A DNA stretch of 64,000 nucleotides, taken from Candidatus Blautia intestinigallinarum. GTDB lineage: Bacteria; Bacillota; Clostridia; Lachnospirales; Lachnospiraceae. The notes beneath the pieces are model-generated. The model made no database searches. It was given only the letters and a program-made list of their open reading frames with translations, and was not told where the DNA came from. The DNA lies in assembly GCA_019112635.1 (NCBI GenBank), contig DXIX01000014.1, positions 39,661 to 103,660 of the forward strand, in the 5' to 3' direction. Shown piece after piece: positions 1 through 10,169 of this stretch. Position 1 is the stretch's first letter. Each line of letters starts with the position of its first letter. Made by a program: the position numbers and the translations under genes.

Positions 1-1
1 C

Positions 2-343
2 CTGGATTTCATGGAGGAACTGGACGCAGAGCATCCATTTGAAGCTCTGGCCCGCAAGATCATCAAGAACCTGTACAACGGCTCCTATGCCTACAAAGCC
101 AAGATGATCGGGCAGCTGGCCGATCATCTGAAGCCGGACGCCGTCATCCATTTCTGTCACTGGGGCTGCAAACAGGCCTCCGGAGGCAGTGTCCTTCTGA
201 AAGAAAAAATGCAGGAAATGAACATTCCCATGCTGATTCTGGATGGAGACGGAATTGACAAACGCAACAGCCACGACGGCCAGATCAAAACCCGTCTGGA
301 AGCTTTTCTGGAATTAATCGAGACAGGAGATGTGACATGTTAG
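2..343 (+). CDS. 2-hydroxyacyl-CoA dehydratase-family subunit, C-terminal part (5' end outside window)
   Basis: Frame open to the window edge; 'VIHFCHWGCKQASGGSVLLKEKMQEMNIPMLILDGDGID' resembles the C-terminus of HgdB/HgdA-like proteins; overlaps the next CDS by 7 nt. Confidence 0.75.
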   Translation: MDFMEELDAEHPFEALARKIIKNLYNGSYAYKAKMIGQLADHLKPDAVIHFCHWGCKQASGGSVLLKEKMQEMNIPMLILDGDGIDKRNSHDGQIKTRLEAFLELIETGDVTC

Positions 344-2007
344 GATATATCTGTAAATATGCCCCCATAGAGATTTTTCAGTCTATGGGAGTGGAAATCA
401 AAAGAATTGAACCATCAGTCACCAATTTCACACAGGCAGATATGAAAATGCATCCCAATATCTGCAGTTTCGCAAAGGGTGTCCTGGAAGATGTGCTGGC
501 AAAAGATTACGAAGGTGTTATTCTCACCACCTGCTGCGACAGCATCCGGCGCCTTTACGATGTGCTCCGGGAAGAACTGCCGGACAAATTCATCTACATT
601 CTGGATACTCCCCGGATTACCAAAGACGCCGGCATCGCTCTCTATGAGAAACGGATCCGGAATATGATCGAGGAATACGAGGAATTCTCCGGCAGAAAGT
701 TTGAGGAAAACAAACTCGCCGAAATCCTCCGGGTAAAGCAAAAAGAACAGAGTATTTCCATTCAGCCCGGCAGACCAAATATCGGAATTCTGGGAGCCAG
801 AGCCAATGAGGCCATCTCAGGGATTCTAAACGAGAAGGGGGCGAACGTGGCTTTTGATCTCACCTGCACAGGTCTTCGCCGAAAATATCTGCTGGAGCCA
901 GACCAAATTCTCACGGGATACACCCGGGGACTCCTCAGCCAGTTTCCCTGCATGCGTATGGAAGCTGCTGCCGGCAGAGACGAATTGATTGAGCGGTATG
1001 CCCAGAGTGTGGATGGTATCATCTACCATACCGTTCAGTTCTGTGATAATTATTCCTATGAATATGCCTGGCTGAAAAAGGTTCTAAATAAACCGATTCT
1101 TCAGCTGGAAACAGACTACACAAAACAAAGCTACGGGCAGGTGCTGACGAGAATCGAGGCTTTTCTGGAATCTCTCTCACCCTCCCCTGGCCAAGACGAT
1201 ATAATCAGAAAGGGAGAGACAGGTACTATGTACGTAATGGGAATTGACAGCGGTTCCACGTCCACGAATGCGGTTATCATGGATGAGAACCGGAAAATTA
1301 TTGCTTCCGCCGTGGTCCGCACCGGCGCCAAATCCGGCGAGAGTGCACAGAGAATCTTAAAAGAAGTTCTGCAAAAAGCAGGCTGCACCCGGGAAGACAT
1401 CTCCTGGATCGTATCCACCGGATATGGACGGGTGAGCATTCCCTTTGCCGATGAAAATGTGACCGAGATCAGCTGCCATGGACGCGGCGCCCATTATTTC
1501 AATCCTGCTGTGCGCACCATCCTGGATATCGGCGGCCAGGACAGCAAAGCCATCAAACTGAATGAAGCCGGCGAAGTATCTGATTTCGTCATGAATGATA
1601 AATGTGCCGCCGGAACAGGGCGTTTTCTGGAAATGATCGCCCGCTCCCTGGAAATTGATGTGGACGAGCTGGGCCCCATCGCCCTGCAGTCCACAGAAGA
1701 AATTGAGATCACCAGTATGTGTTCTGTATTCGCGGAATCTGAAGTGATCTCCCTGATCGCAAATAACAAGGAAAAAGCCGATATCGCAAACGGCATCTGC
1801 CGTGCCATCGCAAATAAGGCGTTCTCTCTCATGAAGCGTGTGGGAATGGAAGAGGAATTCATGATGACCGGAGGTGTCGCCAAGAACCCGGGAGTCGTGA
1901 AAGCGGTGGAAGACAAAATCCACGCAAAACTCTATATCTGCGATGAGCCTGAAATCGTAGGCGCAGCCGGGGCAGCATTATACGCCCTGGACAAGTTCTC
2001 AAAATAA
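337..2007 (+). CDS. 2-hydroxyacyl-CoA dehydratase-like domain fused to BadF/HgdC-type activase ATPase
   Basis: N-terminal ~295 aa HgdB-like; from aa 298 'MYVMGIDSGSTSTNAVIMD', 'DIGGQDSKAIKL', 'CAAGTGRFLEMIA', 'CSVFAESEVISL', typical of activases. Confidence 0.85.
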   Translation: MLGYICKYAPIEIFQSMGVEIKRIEPSVTNFTQADMKMHPNICSFAKGVLEDVLAKDYEGVILTTCCDSIRRLYDVLREELPDKFIYILDTPRITKDAGIALYEKRIRNMIEEYEEFSGRKFEENKLAEILRVKQKEQSISIQPGRPNIGILGARANEAISGILNEKGANVAFDLTCTGLRRKYLLEPDQILTGYTRGLLSQFPCMRMEAAAGRDELIERYAQSVDGIIYHTVQFCDNYSYEYAWLKKVLNKPILQLETDYTKQSYGQVLTRIEAFLESLSPSPGQDDIIRKGETGTMYVMGIDSGSTSTNAVIMDENRKIIASAVVRTGAKSGESAQRILKEVLQKAGCTREDISWIVSTGYGRVSIPFADENVTEISCHGRGAHYFNPAVRTILDIGGQDSKAIKLNEAGEVSDFVMNDKCAAGTGRFLEMIARSLEIDVDELGPIALQSTEEIEITSMCSVFAESEVISLIANNKEKADIANGICRAIANKAFSLMKRVGMEEEFMMTGGVAKNPGVVKAVEDKIHAKLYICDEPEIVGAAGAALYALDKFSK

Positions 2008-2032
2008 CACCCAATCGGATTCTTCAGAAATT

Positions 2033-2096
2033 AAAAATCCGGATACCCCGTCTCCAGATTTCCTATGCGAAACTAGAGCGTTGTATCCGGATTTTT
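2033..2096 (+). terminator. Rho-independent terminator between convergent genes
   Basis: Inverted repeat AAAAATCCGGATAC...GTATCCGGATTTTT followed by a T-run. Confidence 0.8.
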
Positions 2097-2108
2097 TTCC
2101 GTCTCTGA

Positions 2109-2627
2109 TTATTCTTCGCTTTCTTTTAACCACTCGGCAATCAGCTCTTTGGATGACGCAGCCTCGCTGCCCCTCACCGAGAGTCCTTTCTTTAAGACTG
2201 CTCCCGGGCAGAGTCTTTGAATATCTTTCTCACTGCTTCCCATTCCACTTCCCTCATTGGTGCACAGCGGAAGGATTGTCTTGCCTGAGAAATCATACAT
2301 TTCCAGGAATGTAAATACAGCCATGGGCATAGTCCCGCAGTAGTTGGGATATGCCAGGATTATGCGGTCATACCCGTCAATCTGTTCCGGTGCCCCCACA
2401 ATCTTTGGCCTTGCATCTGCCTTCCAGTCCTTCTTTGCCTCCTCCACACAGGCTTTATAGCCTGCGGAATAAGGAGTCTCCATCTGAATCTTGTACACAT
2501 CGGCGTCCACCAGATCCTTCATCTGTCCCACAGCCACTTCTGTGTTTCCCACTTCTATATACCGCAGGGTGCCGCCGAAATAATTCTCATCTGCCCTTGA
2601 AAAATAAGAAATCAACGTCTTACTCAT
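2109..2627 (-). CDS. flavodoxin-family protein
   Basis: 'MSKTLISYFSRADENYFGG' N-terminus, 'IILAYPNYCGTMPMAVFTFLE'; start trimmed from the 2717 ORF to the conserved flavodoxin Met. Confidence 0.85.
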   Translation of the reverse strand: MSKTLISYFSRADENYFGGTLRYIEVGNTEVAVGQMKDLVDADVYKIQMETPYSAGYKACVEEAKKDWKADARPKIVGAPEQIDGYDRIILAYPNYCGTMPMAVFTFLEMYDFSGKTILPLCTNEGSGMGSSEKDIQRLCPGAVLKKGLSVRGSEAASSKELIAEWLKESEE

Positions 2628-4542
2628 TTTTTTCTTCCCTTCTCTGTCTGGTCCGAATCTCTTCTTTGACAGCCTGCACAAAGGCATCCAGACTCTTCTG
2701 GCCTTCATCACCTTCAAATCTGCTGCGGACAGAGACCACTTTGCTCTCTTCTTCCTTCTGGCCGACTACGAGCATATAAGGAATTCTCTCATTTCTCGCC
2801 TCACGGATCTTATATCCGATCTTCTCCGCACGCTCATCGATCTCACAGCGGATTCCCTCTGCTTTCAGGCGGTCCATCACCTGATGTGCATAATCCAGAT
2901 ATTTATCAGAAATAGGCAGTACCTTCACCTGTACAGGCGCCAGCCAGGTCGGGAATTTTCCTGCAAAATGCTCTGTCAGAATTCCAATGAAACGCTCAAT
3001 GGATCCAAAGCATACTCTGTGAATCATGATCGGGCGGTGAATCTCTCCGTCTGCCCCGATGTATTCCGCCTCAAACCGCTGCGGAAGCTGGAAATCCAAC
3101 TGAATGGTACCGCACTGCCAGGTTCTGCCGATGGCATCTACCAGGTGGAAGTCAATCTTCGGACCATAGAATGCGCCGTCGCCCTCATTGATGGTATAGT
3201 CCAGATTCATATCCTCCAGAGCCTCGCGCAGTCCATTGGTCGCCATCTCCCAGTCCTCATCACTTCCCATGGAATCCTCCGGTCTTGTGGAAAGCTCGAT
3301 GAAATACTGGAATCCAAACAACTCATATACTTCTGAGATCAGGCGCACTACACCCTTGATCTCATCACGGATCTGCTCCGGTGTCATGAAGATGTGGGCA
3401 TCATCCTGATTAAAGCATCTCACACGCATCAGACCATGCAGAGCACCTGATTTCTCATGGCGATGCACCAGTCCCACTTCCGCCAGACGCAGAGGCAGCT
3501 CACGGTAGGAACGGGGCTGTGATTTGTAAACCAGCATTCCTCCTGGACAGTTCATTGGTTTGATCGCGAAGTCCTCTCCGTCAATCTGGGTGGTATACAT
3601 ATTCTCCTTATAATGATCCCAGTGTCCGGAAGTCTCCCACAGATGGCGGTTCAGGATCATCGGTGTGGAAATCTCCACATAGCCTTCTCTCTCATGAATC
3701 TCCCGCCAGTACTCCATCAGTGTGTTTTTCAGCACCATTCCCTTTGGCAGGAAGAACGGGAAGCCTGGTCCCTCCTCAGAGAACATAAACAGGTTCAGCT
3801 CTTTTCCCAGTTTTCTGTGATCTCTCTTCTTCGCTTCCTCCAGCATGTGAACATAAGCTTTCAGCTCGGAATTCTTGGTGTAAGCAGTTCCATAGATTCT
3901 GGTCAGCATCTTGTTCTTCTCGTTTCCTCTCCAGTAAGCTCCCGCAAGCTTCATCAGCTTGATCGCTTTCACTGGTTTTGTGGACATCAGATGAGGACCT
4001 GCGCACAGGTCTGTGAACTCACCCTGGCGGTACAGACTGATCACAGCATCCTCTGGGAGATCTTCAATCAGCTCCACTTTATATGGTTCATTCTTCTCCT
4101 GGAAAAACTTAATTGCCTCCTCTCTGGGAAGTTCGAATCTCTCAAGAGTCAGATTTTCTTTCACAATTTTCTTCATCTCTGCCTCAATAGCGGCAAAATC
4201 ATCCGTGGTCAGCACTTTTTCGCTGTCCACATCGTAATAAAATCCGTCATCGATGGAAGGACCGATCGCCAGTTTTGTCTCCGGGTACAGTCTTTTGATC
4301 GCCTGCGCCATGATATGTGCGGCAGTATGACGGAAGGCATCTCTTCCACCCTTATCTTCAAAAGTCAGGATATTCAGGGAGCAGTCCTTGTCCACCATAG
4401 TACGCAGATCCACACGCTCTCCATCAATCTCACCTGCACAGGCAACTCTTGCCAGCCCTTCACTGATATCTTTTGCGATATCAAAGACACTTTTTGCCTG
4501 TTCATATTCCTTCACTGAGCCATCTTTCAATGTGATTTTCAT
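2620..4542 (-). CDS. thrS: threonyl-tRNA synthetase
   Basis: 640 aa with TGS domain, 'HTAAHIMAQAIKRLYPETKLAIGP', 'MNCPGGMLVYKS', anticodon-binding C-terminus. Confidence 0.97.
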   Translation of the reverse strand: MKITLKDGSVKEYEQAKSVFDIAKDISEGLARVACAGEIDGERVDLRTMVDKDCSLNILTFEDKGGRDAFRHTAAHIMAQAIKRLYPETKLAIGPSIDDGFYYDVDSEKVLTTDDFAAIEAEMKKIVKENLTLERFELPREEAIKFFQEKNEPYKVELIEDLPEDAVISLYRQGEFTDLCAGPHLMSTKPVKAIKLMKLAGAYWRGNEKNKMLTRIYGTAYTKNSELKAYVHMLEEAKKRDHRKLGKELNLFMFSEEGPGFPFFLPKGMVLKNTLMEYWREIHEREGYVEISTPMILNRHLWETSGHWDHYKENMYTTQIDGEDFAIKPMNCPGGMLVYKSQPRSYRELPLRLAEVGLVHRHEKSGALHGLMRVRCFNQDDAHIFMTPEQIRDEIKGVVRLISEVYELFGFQYFIELSTRPEDSMGSDEDWEMATNGLREALEDMNLDYTINEGDGAFYGPKIDFHLVDAIGRTWQCGTIQLDFQLPQRFEAEYIGADGEIHRPIMIHRVCFGSIERFIGILTEHFAGKFPTWLAPVQVKVLPISDKYLDYAHQVMDRLKAEGIRCEIDERAEKIGYKIREARNERIPYMLVVGQKEEESKVVSVRSRFEGDEGQKSLDAFVQAVKEEIRTRQRREEKNE

Positions 4543-4593
4543 GTTCTTTTCTCCTTTCTGCTGTTCCCACTGTGCATTCCCGGCCGGAAATAT

Positions 4594-6885
4594 TCAGTGG
4601 CATTTACTCCAGCCGCAGCTTTTGCAGATATTGCAGCCTTCCTCAAATATCAACGGCTCCCCGCATTCCGGACAGTACATTCTGTCGATCTGGGACGCAC
4701 TGGGTACCGCTTTGGGTTTTGGAGCTTTTTTCACTTTTTTCGGTGCGCTTCCACCGCTGCCCTCTTCTTTCTGGGCAAGTTCTTCCTGCATTTCATTATA
4801 CATATCCATCAGGGCATTTCCCACTGCCATCGGACAGCAGGCACCCTTGCTGGTATCTTTTCTGGTCACTCTTCTGGCTGTATAAGACGGGCAGGATCCG
4901 CTGGAATTGAGCTGATCCACGATGGTCTCAATGTCAATTCCGCCTCTGGCGCTGATGGAAATCATCCTGGACAGGCCCACCATGAAATTGTTGCATCCTC
5001 CTGTGGAACCCTTGCTCAGATAAGTCTCCAGAAGCGCTCCCGTGTGGGGATCAAACAGAGCAATACAGTGGAGACTTCCACATCCCGTTACCAGCTTTCT
5101 CTTTTTGCCCACCACATCGTCTGTCACCAGAAGAATCTCTCCCCGCTTCAGTCCTTCTCCAGGGGAAACCTTCTTATTTTCCTTCTGCGTGTGCGTGTTC
5201 AAAATTCCCACTCTCTTGCATCCGTCACGGAACAGGGTGACTCCTTTTAGTCCTTTCTCATACGCGTACAGATACAGCCCTTCTGTCTCCTCCACGGTAA
5301 AACCGTTGGGAACGTTGACCGTAGAACTGATGGACGCATCGATATGCTTCTGCCAGGCGGCCTGCATATCAATTCTCTGCCTGTAATCCAAAGTCATTGC
5401 TGTGACGAAATAGTCAGGAAGTTTCGTATCTGTCTTCAAATCAAATCTCTTCATGTAATCTTCCACAATCTTTGTGTACACTTTGTAATACACATCAGTA
5501 CCGTGAAGAGATTCTGTCTTTCTCTCATAATAGTTTGCGTAGACCGGCTCAATTCCTCCGGAAATTCCCAGCATCGTAGAGAGCGTTCCTGTCGGTGCGA
5601 TGGTCAGAAGCTGTGAATTCCGCAGTCCGTATTTACGCACCAATTCCCTGGTCTTCTCAGATGTGTTCTCCTTAAAGTAAGGTGTGGACATAATCTCATC
5701 CACATGACAGGCCTCGAACATTCCTTTTTCCTTCGCCAGTTTCGCCGACGCGGCAATTGCGGAGTCTGCCATGGCAAATCCAATCTTATCACACATTTGG
5801 ACTGCGTCTTCTTCCCCGTAGGTCAGTCCCAGCTTAATCAGACAATCCGCCAGCCCCATAATACCAAGGCCGATCTGGCGCCATCTTCTGACGCTCTGTC
5901 TCTGCTCTTCCAGAGGATGCAGCGGAAGCCCTTCCTCCAGCACTTCATTCAGCGCACCCACGGAGACTTCCACACAATGCTTCAGTCCTTCGAAATCAAA
6001 CTGTGACTGTTCGGTAAACGCATCTTTGACAAAAGCAGATAAATTAATGCTTCCCAGCAGACAGCTTCCGCCTGCCGGCAGAGGTTCCTCCGCACAGGGA
6101 TTCACACCTGCGTAGGAAAATTCTTCCGTGTTGCTCAGAAGATTCCATCCGGAAATTCTATCCCAGAACAAGGCTCCCGGCTCTGCATAATCCCAGTTGG
6201 TCTCGGCAATCTTGTGAAATAGTTCCCGGGCATTTACCCATTTTTCAATTACCTCTCCCGTTACTTCTCTCTTATAATACAGACGGTAGTCTTCGTTCTT
6301 CTTCACCGCCTCCATGAAATCTTCATGAATCCGGATAGAGATGTTGGCTTTTGTGACTTTATCCAAATCTGTTTTCAGATCAATAAATTCTTCCACATCC
6401 GGGTGAGAGCTGTCGATGGAGATCATCAGCGCTCCCCTTCGTCCGTTCTGGCCGATCAACGCTGTCACCAGAGAATACAGTTCCATAAAAGAGACGGATC
6501 CGCTGGTCTCCTTCGCCGCATTGTTGATCTTCGCTCCGCGCGGACTGAGCTTCGAGATATCCACCCCGCAGCCCCCGCCATAGCTGTATGTCCGGGCCAG
6601 TTTTTTTGCACAGTCAAAGATGCTTTCAATATTGTCCTCCGGTGGATCAATCACATAGCAATTGGAGTACGTGACCTTACGTCCCTCTTTATTCAGCCCC
6701 CTGTTAGACAGAATTCTGCCGCCGAATAAAAATTTCTTCTCTTTTATATACTCCGCAACTTCTTCGTTCTGACCGCTGATCCGTGTCAGCCACTCATCAA
6801 AAGACTCCCCTTCGTTGCAATATTTTTTTGACCAAATATCAATGCCTAGTTGGTTATCCTCCCCCAACCATTCTTCAATTGTCAT
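4594..6885 (-). CDS. nrdJ: adenosylcobalamin-dependent (class II) ribonucleotide reductase
   Basis: 763 aa; 'NPCAEEPLPAGGSCLLGSINLSAF', 'TIAPTGTLSTMLGISGGIEP', C-terminal Cys-rich zinc-ribbon 'CPECGEPLIFEEGCNICKSCGWSKC'. Confidence 0.92.
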   Translation of the reverse strand: MTIEEWLGEDNQLGIDIWSKKYCNEGESFDEWLTRISGQNEEVAEYIKEKKFLFGGRILSNRGLNKEGRKVTYSNCYVIDPPEDNIESIFDCAKKLARTYSYGGGCGVDISKLSPRGAKINNAAKETSGSVSFMELYSLVTALIGQNGRRGALMISIDSSHPDVEEFIDLKTDLDKVTKANISIRIHEDFMEAVKKNEDYRLYYKREVTGEVIEKWVNARELFHKIAETNWDYAEPGALFWDRISGWNLLSNTEEFSYAGVNPCAEEPLPAGGSCLLGSINLSAFVKDAFTEQSQFDFEGLKHCVEVSVGALNEVLEEGLPLHPLEEQRQSVRRWRQIGLGIMGLADCLIKLGLTYGEEDAVQMCDKIGFAMADSAIAASAKLAKEKGMFEACHVDEIMSTPYFKENTSEKTRELVRKYGLRNSQLLTIAPTGTLSTMLGISGGIEPVYANYYERKTESLHGTDVYYKVYTKIVEDYMKRFDLKTDTKLPDYFVTAMTLDYRQRIDMQAAWQKHIDASISSTVNVPNGFTVEETEGLYLYAYEKGLKGVTLFRDGCKRVGILNTHTQKENKKVSPGEGLKRGEILLVTDDVVGKKRKLVTGCGSLHCIALFDPHTGALLETYLSKGSTGGCNNFMVGLSRMISISARGGIDIETIVDQLNSSGSCPSYTARRVTRKDTSKGACCPMAVGNALMDMYNEMQEELAQKEEGSGGSAPKKVKKAPKPKAVPSASQIDRMYCPECGEPLIFEEGCNICKSCGWSKCH

Positions 6886-7031
6886 ATTCTGTCCCTCTTT
6901 TTCATTTTGTTATAGCTGCATATAGAATGTTACCACTACAGAATAAAAATTTCAATTCTGCATTTCATTCTTTTTCTTTTTTGTGGAAATTATCCTCTTT
7001 GCGGATCTTTTTCCTTTCTTTTCTGTGGTAT

Positions 7032-7073
7032 AAAAATTGCCTGCCAGGTACCTGCTGCTGAACCAGCAGGCAA
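7032..7073 (-). terminator. Rho-independent terminator of the CdaR-like gene
   Basis: Minus strand TTGCCTGC...GCAGGCAA stem followed by TTTTTA. Confidence 0.7.
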
Positions 7074-7134
7074 ATGGTAGGCAAAGCTCAATTTTTATCT
7101 CTCAAAATCCTGAAGAATCCTTAATTTTGCCGGA

Positions 7135-8223
7135 TTAATACTCCAGTGTCTCCATATATTTCATATATCTGACAACCATCAACGCGATTTTGAAGGTGAT
7201 CGCATCCTCAAACACACGGAGATCCAGTCCGGTACTCTTTTGCAGTTTGTCCAGACGGTACACCAGTGTATTTCTATGGATATAGAGCTGTCTGGATGTC
7301 TCAGATACATTCAGGCTGTTCTCAAAGAACTTATCGATGGTCACAAGAGTCTCCTCGTCAAAGTCATCCGGTGACTTATTCTCAAAAATCTCTTTGATAA
7401 ACATCTTACAAAGAGGAATGGGAAGCTGATAGATGAGACGGCCGATTCCCAGGGAACTGTAAGCAATTACTTCCCGCTCTCCGAAGAAAATCTTTCCCAC
7501 ATCCAGAGCCATTCTCGCTTCCTTGTAGGAACGTGAGACTTCTTTTAATTCTTTTACGATGGTTCCGTAGGCGATGTGGGTTCCCGGCTGTTTGTTCAGT
7601 CCCAAAGTGGCCAGGATGGTCTCCGCCAGCTTATCCATCTCAGGATATCCTTCATTTTCCGCCAATTCTTTGACAATAATAATGCTCTTTTCATCCACAG
7701 CTGTGATGAAATCTTTGCTCTTTCCGCCAAACAGACTCTTCACATTCTCGATGGAATTGTGATCTTTCTCCTGCTGTGTCTCAAGGATCAGCACCACCCT
7801 GGGCACATCTGCCTCAATATGCAGCTTCTTCGCGCGATTGTAAATATCCACCAGAAGCAGGTTATCCAACAACAGGTTCTTGATGAAACTGTCTTTATCA
7901 AAACGTTCTTTGTAGGCCACAATCAGATTCTGAATCTGGAATGCCGCCAGCTTTCCGATCATGTATGTATCTTCGTCTTCCCCGTGGACAACCAGAATAT
8001 ATTCCAGCTGATGATCATCACAGACTTTGAAATACTGATATCCCTTCACCAGCTGACTGTCCGCCTGGGAATTGGCAAACGCCTGCACATCCACCTGGTT
8101 AATCACGTAATCCACGAATGTGGATGCCAGCACTTTTCCTTCTGTGTCGATAACGCAGAATTCCGTCCTGGAAATTTCTTTGAGTCCTTCCAGCGTATTT
8201 TGAAGTACCTGATTTGATATCAT
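7135..8223 (-). CDS. CdaR/PucR-type transcriptional regulator with C-terminal HTH
   Basis: C-terminal 'NVSETSRQLYIHRNTLVYRLDKLQKSTGLDLRVFEDAITFKIALMV' is the typical PucR/CdaR HTH. Confidence 0.85.
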   Translation of the reverse strand: MISNQVLQNTLEGLKEISRTEFCVIDTEGKVLASTFVDYVINQVDVQAFANSQADSQLVKGYQYFKVCDDHQLEYILVVHGEDEDTYMIGKLAAFQIQNLIVAYKERFDKDSFIKNLLLDNLLLVDIYNRAKKLHIEADVPRVVLILETQQEKDHNSIENVKSLFGGKSKDFITAVDEKSIIIVKELAENEGYPEMDKLAETILATLGLNKQPGTHIAYGTIVKELKEVSRSYKEARMALDVGKIFFGEREVIAYSSLGIGRLIYQLPIPLCKMFIKEIFENKSPDDFDEETLVTIDKFFENSLNVSETSRQLYIHRNTLVYRLDKLQKSTGLDLRVFEDAITFKIALMVVRYMKYMETLEY

Positions 8224-8378
8224 AAGCTCAATCCCTTCTCGTATAAGTATATGCTTCCCCTTTTACATATCTAGACCTATTTTATAACAAAATAGACAAA
8301 AATGAAAGAGGAAATCATAAAAAATTCATATATTTTTGTCAGATTTACCCAATGAGCTCTCAACATTTTGTCAAATAC

Positions 8379-10154
8379 CTAGGAATCCGCCTCCAGTTGT
8401 TTTGTCAGGTACCGCCCCACGATCCTGGAAAAATTGACAATGTCACGAATATAAGCAAAATCTTTGCCAAAAATTTTTTTCTCCGTTGCCAGATCTTTCT
8501 CCTCACCTGCGAAGACTCCAAGTACGCTCACACCCAGGTTCCGCAGTTTGCGGACTTCAAAACCGGTATCCCGGATTGCGTACTTACCCTGATAAGGCTG
8601 AGGATTTCTGGCATTTGGACGATTCACCACCACATCGTAGGGCTTCCCGTCACTTAAAATAATCATAATTTTCTTATCTTCACTCCGCTGCAGCAGATCA
8701 TACCCGGCGGCTTTGATTGCCAGTCCGTCCCGGTTATTGGAAGAAGTGATATAGTCAAACAGATTGGCATTCGCCTTCCGGTCATCATCATAGTCACGGA
8801 ATCTGTGAAGAACCGTATAATCCCAGAACGTACAAAAACTCAGAACTCTGTGCGGAATCTGCGCATTGCTCAGTGCCTCGCTGATAATATATCCCTGCAA
8901 AGCCACATCTCCCTGTCTGCTTCTCTGAGAACCGCTGGCATCCATCAGCACATCCACGACAAAGTCCGCAGAATTTGCCTTCAGCTCTCTCTGAAACACT
9001 TTCGCGTCTGAGGTTCTGCCAATTCTCCAGAGTCTGGACGGCACAATCTCTCCCCGGTCTGAGAGGACATAATCCGTCTCACTGCGAAGAACCAGAGATC
9101 TTTTCAGCATCTCGGTGAGCAGCGCGATATTTCTTTTTACAATCCGGTGTTTGTCATGGTAAGTCCACAGATTCTTATCTTTTTGTTTCTTGGCATATTC
9201 CAGCTGGTAATTGCGTTTCACCGGATTTTTCAGAATTCCTTCTGTATAATACAGACTACAGTCACCGTGTATGTCTCTGCACAGGTGGTAGTTCCGCCTT
9301 TTTTCTTCCAGAGGACTTAAGTAGGTCTTTCCAAAATTCAACTCCACATAGGTGTAAGCCTTTTCCAGTACTTTCGGGTCAAGCACCGTGATTTTATTTT
9401 TCACCCGGCGCTTCTCTTCCATCTCCTCGGTGACCTGGCTCTCCTCCAGATTGATCATATTCTCCGTGATCTTCTGCACATAACTCTCCAGAGCTTCCTC
9501 ATACATCTCCTCGGAGAGATAGTCTTCCCATCCAAACTCTGTCAGTTCTTCCAGAGTCACAGACAGCACCTTTTCCAGATCTCCGTGCTCATTTTCAAAC
9601 CAAGGATCCACAATCTTATTGTAAAGCTGATCAATCAGACGGATCAGATCCATGGTGTCCTGCGTGTCCTTCGCCTGATACACCACATTCATCCACTCCC
9701 GGATCTGATCTTCCACCTTGTAGCTGCCCTCGGTCTTCTCTTTTAAGAGAGCGAACTTCAGACGCCCCAGAGGACTCTTGGCCAGTATCTCAAACTCCTG
9801 ATCAATCATATCCAGAAAGGCCTGTCTGCGGATTCTCACGATTCCCGGGCGCTCTGAGGCGATTTTCTCTCCGATTGCCTCCTCAATACACAGCTGAGCG
9901 ATGGCTGTCAGAGGTGTCTCCAGCCCCTGCAGGAAAATTTTCTTGACCAGATACATCCCCAGAAGATCCTTGTCATAATACTTGGCAAAAGCTCCCTGCT
10001 TAATTCCATCGTACAGTGCCAGAGCTTTTGAGCGCAGAAAGGTCTCCACATTCGGTTTCATCTCCAGGGTATAATCCCCGCTGACCGTCCACAAAAGATT
10101 GCGTATCCGATTTTCCATCTCGATCTGATAATCATCTAAGATCATATCCTGCAT
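8379..10154 (-). CDS. von Willebrand factor A (CoxE/NorD-like) domain protein
   Basis: 591 aa; MIDAS-like 'VVDVLMDASGSQRSRQGDVALQGYIISEAL' and 'DGLAIKAAGYDLLQRSEDKKIMIILSDGKPYD'; adjacent to MoxR ATPase. Confidence 0.8.
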   Translation of the reverse strand: MQDMILDDYQIEMENRIRNLLWTVSGDYTLEMKPNVETFLRSKALALYDGIKQGAFAKYYDKDLLGMYLVKKIFLQGLETPLTAIAQLCIEEAIGEKIASERPGIVRIRRQAFLDMIDQEFEILAKSPLGRLKFALLKEKTEGSYKVEDQIREWMNVVYQAKDTQDTMDLIRLIDQLYNKIVDPWFENEHGDLEKVLSVTLEELTEFGWEDYLSEEMYEEALESYVQKITENMINLEESQVTEEMEEKRRVKNKITVLDPKVLEKAYTYVELNFGKTYLSPLEEKRRNYHLCRDIHGDCSLYYTEGILKNPVKRNYQLEYAKKQKDKNLWTYHDKHRIVKRNIALLTEMLKRSLVLRSETDYVLSDRGEIVPSRLWRIGRTSDAKVFQRELKANSADFVVDVLMDASGSQRSRQGDVALQGYIISEALSNAQIPHRVLSFCTFWDYTVLHRFRDYDDDRKANANLFDYITSSNNRDGLAIKAAGYDLLQRSEDKKIMIILSDGKPYDVVVNRPNARNPQPYQGKYAIRDTGFEVRKLRNLGVSVLGVFAGEEKDLATEKKIFGKDFAYIRDIVNFSRIVGRYLTKQLEADS

Positions 10155-10169
10155 CTTTTTCCCTCTCTA

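Noticed and set aside
3613-4518. 301-aa plus-strand ORF antisense to thrS
   Set aside because: thrS is certain on the minus strand; no recognisable domain or RBS on the plus strand.
4543-4593. T-box upstream of thrS
   Set aside because: Only 51 nt between nrdJ and thrS and no GGTGG(T/A)ACC motif.
6886-7030. Cobalamin riboswitch upstream of nrdJ
   Set aside because: nrdJ is B12-dependent, but the ~145-nt AT-rich upstream region shows no recognisable B12-box (GCCACTG) or suitable structure.
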